Assembly (NCBI RefSeq): GCF_012275515.1
Contig: NZ_JAAZQL010000007.1
Span: 62,001-126,000 of the forward strand
Length of the DNA: 64,000 bases
From: Novosphingobium sp. SG707
Lineage (GTDB): Bacteria > Pseudomonadota > Alphaproteobacteria > Sphingomonadales > Sphingomonadaceae
Reading direction: 5' to 3'
Part shown: positions 59,938 to 64,000 of the stretch, in pieces
Position numbering within the stretch: position 1 is the first letter of the stretch
Layout of the letters: every line of letters starts with the position of its first letter
Program-made: the position numbers and the translations under genes
The notes under the pieces: generated by a model
The model's input: the letters and a program-made list of their open reading frames with translations, nothing else
Databases searched by the model: none
Told to the model about the DNA's origin: nothing

Positions 59938-61247
59938 GCCAGCCTCCCGCGCCATTTGCCGCTGCAGGCCGCGTCGATGCAATCGGCGGTCGTGCCGTAC
60001 CAGCCCTCTATCCCCATCATCGCGGGCAGGTAATGCACCTGTTTGGCGCTGTCGAGTGCGGCCACGCGGGTGCCTTCGGGCACGGCCTGAGAGATCGCGG
60101 AACAGGTGTCGGTCATCAGCAAAGCCCCGGCCTTGCGCAGGGTTTCGGTATGGCCATTGGCATCGGCCAGCGCCTTGACCGAACGGCTGGTGAATATCCA
60201 CAAGGCGCTGTTGCTGTGAACCTTGCGCCCCTCGATCAGGCTGGCAGCGTGGGCGATCTGTTCGATAGAATAATGCGGACAGCCCAGCATGACATAATCG
60301 ACATCCTCGCATTGGCCCACGCTGTTGAGCGTTTCATAGGTGCGCCTGCGCGCAGCCGCGTCATAGCGGAATGTCTCGCCCCGCCGCGCGCCGCCAAAGG
60401 CCGCCTCCACGCCGGGCGCCTCGGGGGTGATCCCGACCATGTGATACATTTCCACCCCGCCCGACGAGGCCGCCGCCGCACCGAAATGCTTGTGCCGGAT
60501 CAGCGATGGCGCGGCGATGGCGCCCTCGATCACGGGTATCGTGTCCTGCACCTCCCCACCCACGAAATAGCCCAGCATACCCCATTCAAACACATCATCG
60601 ACCGGTACGGCGACATTCACGCTGTGCTGTCCCTTGCGATATTCGTCGCGGTGAAAGCCCCAGTTGGGAATGCGCCGCGCCAACATGGCCGCGCTGGTGG
60701 ATTCGCGGCCCTCGCAATTGGTGCGCCCGCCGATCACCGAATTGCAGAAGATCACCGCGCTCGATTCCATCCATGCGCAATGTTCACCCATCACCGGCAC
60801 ATTGCCCGCCAGATAGGGCGTGCAGGTCTTGAGCAACTGGATGCCATGCTCGGCCACCTGCTGCTCGTCGGAGCGGAAATTGTCGAAGGCGGCCTCGCTC
60901 ATCCCCTGTTCGCGCCACAGCATCGGGTCCATGCCCCCTTGCAGATGGCAACTGAAGGCGTTCATGCGCGGAATATCGACCACTTCATCGGCATCAAGGT
61001 CAAAGCGCGAAAAGACCGCCCGGTAATCGCCGCCATCGGCCGCGTAATATTGCTTGATCCACGGCGGCGCGGAACCGGGCACACCGGCAACATTATTGGT
61101 CTCGACAAAATCCTCCGCGCCCAGCGCGTCGGCATAACGGATCAGCAATTCCATCGCCTTCTGCACCGCCGCGCCTTCTTCGCCCGCCAGCATGGCTTCT
61201 TCCCGGCCTGTCAATTTCACCACAGCGCATCCTCCTGTAATTTCCAT
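59934..61247 (-). CDS. Aconitase X large (catalytic) subunit, DUF521
   Basis: A 437-residue iron-sulfur dehydratase of the AcnX family. Recognisable parts are LTGREEAMLAGEEGAAVQKAMELLIRYADALGAEDFVE near the start, CNSVIGGRTNCEGRESTSAA at about residue 175, MLGCPHYS and MTDTCSAISQAV, which carry probable cluster ligands (Cys). Known members dehydrate cis-3-hydroxy-L-proline or, in archaea, phosphomevalonate. The substrate here is not known. It lies in an operon with an IlvD/Edd dehydratase, a MarR regulator and an MFS transporter. Confidence 0.9.
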   Translation of the reverse strand: MEITGGCAVVKLTGREEAMLAGEEGAAVQKAMELLIRYADALGAEDFVETNNVAGVPGSAPPWIKQYYAADGGDYRAVFSRFDLDADEVVDIPRMNAFSCHLQGGMDPMLWREQGMSEAAFDNFRSDEQQVAEHGIQLLKTCTPYLAGNVPVMGEHCAWMESSAVIFCNSVIGGRTNCEGRESTSAAMLARRIPNWGFHRDEYRKGQHSVNVAVPVDDVFEWGMLGYFVGGEVQDTIPVIEGAIAAPSLIRHKHFGAAAASSGGVEMYHMVGITPEAPGVEAAFGGARRGETFRYDAAARRRTYETLNSVGQCEDVDYVMLGCPHYSIEQIAHAASLIEGRKVHSNSALWIFTSRSVKALADANGHTETLRKAGALLMTDTCSAISQAVPEGTRVAALDSAKQVHYLPAMMGIEGWYGTTADCIDAACSGKWRGRLA

Positions 61248-61278
61248 AGTATCGCGCCGGGGGCCGGATCGCCCGCCC

Positions 61279-61986
61279 CTAGCGCATCTGGCCCAGCCGC
61301 TTGAGGATCTGACTCAGCACCTCATAGGTCACGGCCAGCCTCTCGGGTTCGATGTCTTCCAGTATCTCGCCGCGCAGATCATTGGTGATCGCCATGATCT
61401 CCTGGATGGCCTTCTCGCCCGCAGGCGTGATCCGGTTGACCGTCACGCGGCGGTCCTGCGCGCTCTGTTCACGGTCGATCAGGCCGTCGCGCGCCAGGGA
61501 ATCGAGCATCCGCACCATCGTCGGCCCCTCGACATTGATCATGCGGGCCAGCTCGCTCTGCGTCAGGTCGGCGCCGGAATAGGCGACATGAAACAGCGTC
61601 TCCCACCGCGCCATCGTCTGGTTGAGCGGCTTGATCCGCTCATTGGCCACCTTGCGCCACAGCCGCGCGGCCACCACCAGCGAGCGGGTGATGCGGAAAT
61701 GCCGGTCGCTCGACTGATCCCCGCTCGACCGGCGATAGTTCATCAGGTGCCGGTCCGCATCATCGGGCGAAAAGCTGGTGAGGCGCACCGGCTTGGGCGG
61801 GGCAACCTTGGGCGGGGCCGCCTTGGGGCCGCGTTTGCGCGCGCTGCGCCCGCTCTGCACCTCCTCGCCCTTATGCTGATCCGCGTGGTTCCCGTCGCCG
61901 TTCTGCTCGTCTGTCATGTCCCGATCCATGCCCGAGGCCGGATCGGAAGTATAGCCGGCAGGCCGTGCGGGAGAAGGCTTCACCAT
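61279..61986 (-). CDS. MarR-family regulator with long N-terminal extension
   Basis: Up to 235 residues. The winged-helix core (about 100-210) contains RWETLFHVAYSGADLTQSELARMINVEGPTMVRMLDSLARDGLIDREQSAQDRRVTVNRITPAGEKAIQEI. An unusual Lys/Pro-rich extension of about 80 residues (KRGPKAAPPKVAPPKPVRL) precedes it. Starts at 61929 and 61917 are also possible. It sits within the AcnX/IlvD operon, between the two enzymes, and probably responds to the pathway substrate. No clear palindrome is seen upstream of it. Confidence 0.88.
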   Translation of the reverse strand: MVKPSPARPAGYTSDPASGMDRDMTDEQNGDGNHADQHKGEEVQSGRSARKRGPKAAPPKVAPPKPVRLTSFSPDDADRHLMNYRRSSGDQSSDRHFRITRSLVVAARLWRKVANERIKPLNQTMARWETLFHVAYSGADLTQSELARMINVEGPTMVRMLDSLARDGLIDREQSAQDRRVTVNRITPAGEKAIQEIMAITNDLRGEILEDIEPERLAVTYEVLSQILKRLGQMR

Positions 61987-61993
61987 CGCCGCT

Positions 61994-63670
61994 TCAATCC
62001 AGATCGATCAGCACGGCGCCGGTCGACATCGGCTGAACGTCGCGGCGATAGACCCCCAGCCAACCCGAGGCGGGCACGGCAAAGGCATTGCCCGGCCCCG
62101 GACGCCGGGCCAGTTCCTCGGCGGGGATCATCACATCCATCCGCCGCGCCGCCACGTCGATCTCGATGGGATCGCCATCGCGCAACCGCCCGATGGGGCC
62201 GCCCACCGCCGCCTCGGGCGCCACCTCCGCAATGGTCAGCCCTTTCAGGCACAGGCCCGACAATTGCCCGTCGGTGACAAAAGCGACGTCCTTGGCCAGC
62301 CCCGCCGCATCAATCGCGAACAGCACCAGCGAGGCTCCGCCGCCCATCGCCGGGCCGCCCTTAAGGCCCTGTCCGCGTAGGACCAGCACGTCGCCCTTGC
62401 GCAATTGGCCATCGGCAATGGCCTTCATCGCGCTGGCCGTATCCTCGAACACGCGGGCCTTGCCGGTGAAGGCTTCGGGCCGCGAACCATCGCGGATGCC
62501 CAGTTTCACCACCGCGCTTTCGGGCGCCAGCGATCCCTTGAGAATGGCGATGGAAGGCCCGTCCGAAATCGGCCGGTCAAGCGGACGGATGATCTCGGCA
62601 TCCTCCACCCCGGCCTCGCCCAGATCGTCGCCCATTGTCCGGCCCGAGGCGACCAGCACATCGCGGTCGAGCAGGCTCTCAAGCTGTTTGAGCATCGCAC
62701 GCGCGCCGCCCGCATCCTCAAACCCTTCGATCCGCACCGGCCCATTGGGGCGCACAGCCGACAGGACAGGCACCTTGCGGCCCATCTCCTCCCAGATCGC
62801 GAAAAGATCGATGTCGAGTTCGCCCTCGACGGCAGTGGCCTGAAGATGCTTGATCGCATTGATCGAGCCCGACACCGCCAGCACCATCGCCGCCGCATTG
62901 CGAAAGGCGCCCGCCGTCATGATCCGGCGCGGGGTCAACCCTTCATGCACCATATCGACGATGCGCGCGCCCGCCGCGCGGGCCGCTTCAAACATCTTGC
63001 CGCTGTTGGCGCGTACCGGGGCCGATCCGGCGATGCACATGCCCAGCGCCTCGACCACGCAATGCATCGTGTTGGCCGTGGCCATTCCCGCGCAGACGCC
63101 GGGGCCGCGAATGGCTTGTTTGGCCACTTCCTCAACCGGATGTCTGCCCGGCTTGCCCAGCTTTTCGCCCACGCCGCCCGAGAACAGGTCCTCGATATCG
63201 ACCGGATCGCCGTCGATCTCGCCCGAGGCCTGATAGCCGCCGATGACCAGCAGGGTGGGAATATCCAGCCGCATCGCCGCCATCAGATGGCCCGGCGGCG
63301 TCTTGTCGCAACTGGTCAGGCACACCATGCCGTCTAGCATCGCGGCCTCGACCTGCGCCTCGATATCATTGGTCACCAGATCGCGCGCGGCCAGAATATA
63401 GCTGCCCTGTCGCCCGGCGCCGGTGATGAAATCGGAGGGCGCGGTCGTACGCACCTCGAAAGGCACGCCGCCCGCCGCGCGGATCGCTTCCTTCACCACG
63501 CGCGCAACGCCGTCGAGATGGGCAAAGCAGACCGCCAGTTCGGACGAGGAATTGACCACAGCAATCTTGGGCTTGAGCATGTCCTCCTCGCTCAGCCCCA
63601 GCGCGAGCCAATGCGCACGGCGGACGGGGGAATTGGCGGCAAGACTGCGCAGAGGGGCAGGATGGGGCAT
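61994..63670 (-). CDS. IlvD/Edd-family dehydratase
   Basis: A 558-residue dehydratase. The three iron-sulfur cysteines are in SELAVCFAHL, LTSCDKTPPGHL and GVCAGMATANTM; TDGQLSGLCLKGLTIAEVAPEA is the family's second signature. Biosynthetic IlvD proteins are usually longer and lie with ilv genes, whereas sugar-acid dehydratases in catabolic clusters are placed like this. With an MFS transporter, a MarR regulator and an aconitase X, it is likely catabolic, acting on a sugar acid or other dihydroxy acid. The start at 63670 is clear. Confidence 0.92.
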   Translation of the reverse strand: MPHPAPLRSLAANSPVRRAHWLALGLSEEDMLKPKIAVVNSSSELAVCFAHLDGVARVVKEAIRAAGGVPFEVRTTAPSDFITGAGRQGSYILAARDLVTNDIEAQVEAAMLDGMVCLTSCDKTPPGHLMAAMRLDIPTLLVIGGYQASGEIDGDPVDIEDLFSGGVGEKLGKPGRHPVEEVAKQAIRGPGVCAGMATANTMHCVVEALGMCIAGSAPVRANSGKMFEAARAAGARIVDMVHEGLTPRRIMTAGAFRNAAAMVLAVSGSINAIKHLQATAVEGELDIDLFAIWEEMGRKVPVLSAVRPNGPVRIEGFEDAGGARAMLKQLESLLDRDVLVASGRTMGDDLGEAGVEDAEIIRPLDRPISDGPSIAILKGSLAPESAVVKLGIRDGSRPEAFTGKARVFEDTASAMKAIADGQLRKGDVLVLRGQGLKGGPAMGGGASLVLFAIDAAGLAKDVAFVTDGQLSGLCLKGLTIAEVAPEAAVGGPIGRLRDGDPIEIDVAARRMDVMIPAEELARRPGPGNAFAVPASGWLGVYRRDVQPMSTGAVLIDLD

Positions 63671-63681
63671 GGGACGACCTT

Positions 63682-64000
63682 TCACGAAGCGGGAACAGGA
63701 AGGGGAGCACGAGCGCCATCGCCGCGCCGCCGGACCGTGACGGCAATGCCCAGCGCGCAGAGCGCCAGCACGATGGGGCAGATAGCCAGAATGGCAAAAC
63801 TCTTGACGATGGGCAGGCCCGAGCTGAGCACCCAGCCGCCGATCAACGGCCCCGCGATCCCGCCGATCTTGGCGATGGATGTGGCCCACCCCGCCCCATT
63901 GGCGCGGATCGCGGTGGCGTAATAGATGCCCGCGATGGACAGGATGCCGAAATGCGCGCCGCCCACCAGACTGGTCGAAAGCACCGAGAGGATCAGGAAC
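63682..64000 (-). CDS. MFS transporter, C-terminal part
   Basis: The last 105 or so residues of a membrane transporter that continues past the right edge. About three helices are visible; GWATSIAKIGGIAGPLIGGWVL is typical of TM11 of the AAHS/sialate-type major facilitator group, and the tail is basic (TVRRRGDGARA). It stops 11 bases before the IlvD/Edd start, so it is the preceding gene of the same operon and probably imports the pathway substrate, likely an organic acid. Confidence 0.82.
   Translation of the reverse strand, partial: FLILSVLSTSLVGGAHFGILSIAGIYYATAIRANGAGWATSIAKIGGIAGPLIGGWVLSSGLPIVKSFAILAICPIVLALCALGIAVTVRRRGDGARAPLPVPAS

Overview
The window is a GC-rich chromosomal segment from an alphaproteobacterium, most likely a member of the Sphingomonadaceae such as Novosphingobium or a close relative. 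This is inferred from gene content: an UrcA-family protein, a TonB-dependent receptor, an EcfG-like ECF sigma factor with GGAAC promoters, and many small stress proteins typical of sphingomonads. No rRNA operon, complete tRNA, insertion sequence or CRISPR array is visible. 

Left edge (1-690): the C-terminal part of a HipA-like kinase is followed by a 45-bp copy of the 3' half of tRNA-Gln(TTG). This looks like the attachment-site scar at the end of an integrated element that lies to the left of the window. 

Central housekeeping and transport part (about 0.8-29.8 kb): an UrcA protein; a ZnuD-like TonB receptor divergent from a NiCoT nickel/cobalt permease; an aldo/keto reductase; a methyltransferase divergent from a MerR regulator; an ABC importer without a binding protein (ATPase plus double-length permease) beside an OprB-type porin; an RcnR-like metal repressor with its G-tract operator; a DUF998 protein; a YcaQ-like DNA glycosylase; an AraC regulator; an SdpR/SdpI pair; a VOC protein; a TetR regulator with a palindromic operator; htpG; a ClC exchanger; and a complete tripartite RND efflux system (permease, adaptor, outer-membrane factor) with its own TetR regulator. 

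Stress island (about 29.8-59.5 kb): a dense run of genes typical of the alphaproteobacterial general stress response. It holds a glycine-zipper protein, CsbD, Hsp20-CBS, a GT4-GH130 pair, several tiny proteins, a hemerythrin protein with tandem repeats, two Crp/Fnr regulators, a DUF4142-SRPBCC-DUF2171 operon, a zinc alcohol dehydrogenase, a PRC-barrel protein, an unusual Nramp-like transporter, an SDR, FumC, an EcfG-like sigma factor, a CheY-like regulator, a large-subunit catalase and an OtsB-GH15-OtsA trehalose operon. Several of these genes are preceded by GGAAC-N16/17-CTTT-like promoters, including the sigma gene itself, so the island is probably controlled by that sigma class. 

Right edge (59.5-64.0 kb): a minus-strand operon encodes an MFS transporter (cut by the window), an IlvD/Edd dehydratase, a MarR regulator and both subunits of an aconitase-X enzyme. 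It looks like an inducible catabolic pathway for an unidentified hydroxy acid or hydroxyproline-like substrate, and it is the most promising candidate here for undescribed biochemistry.
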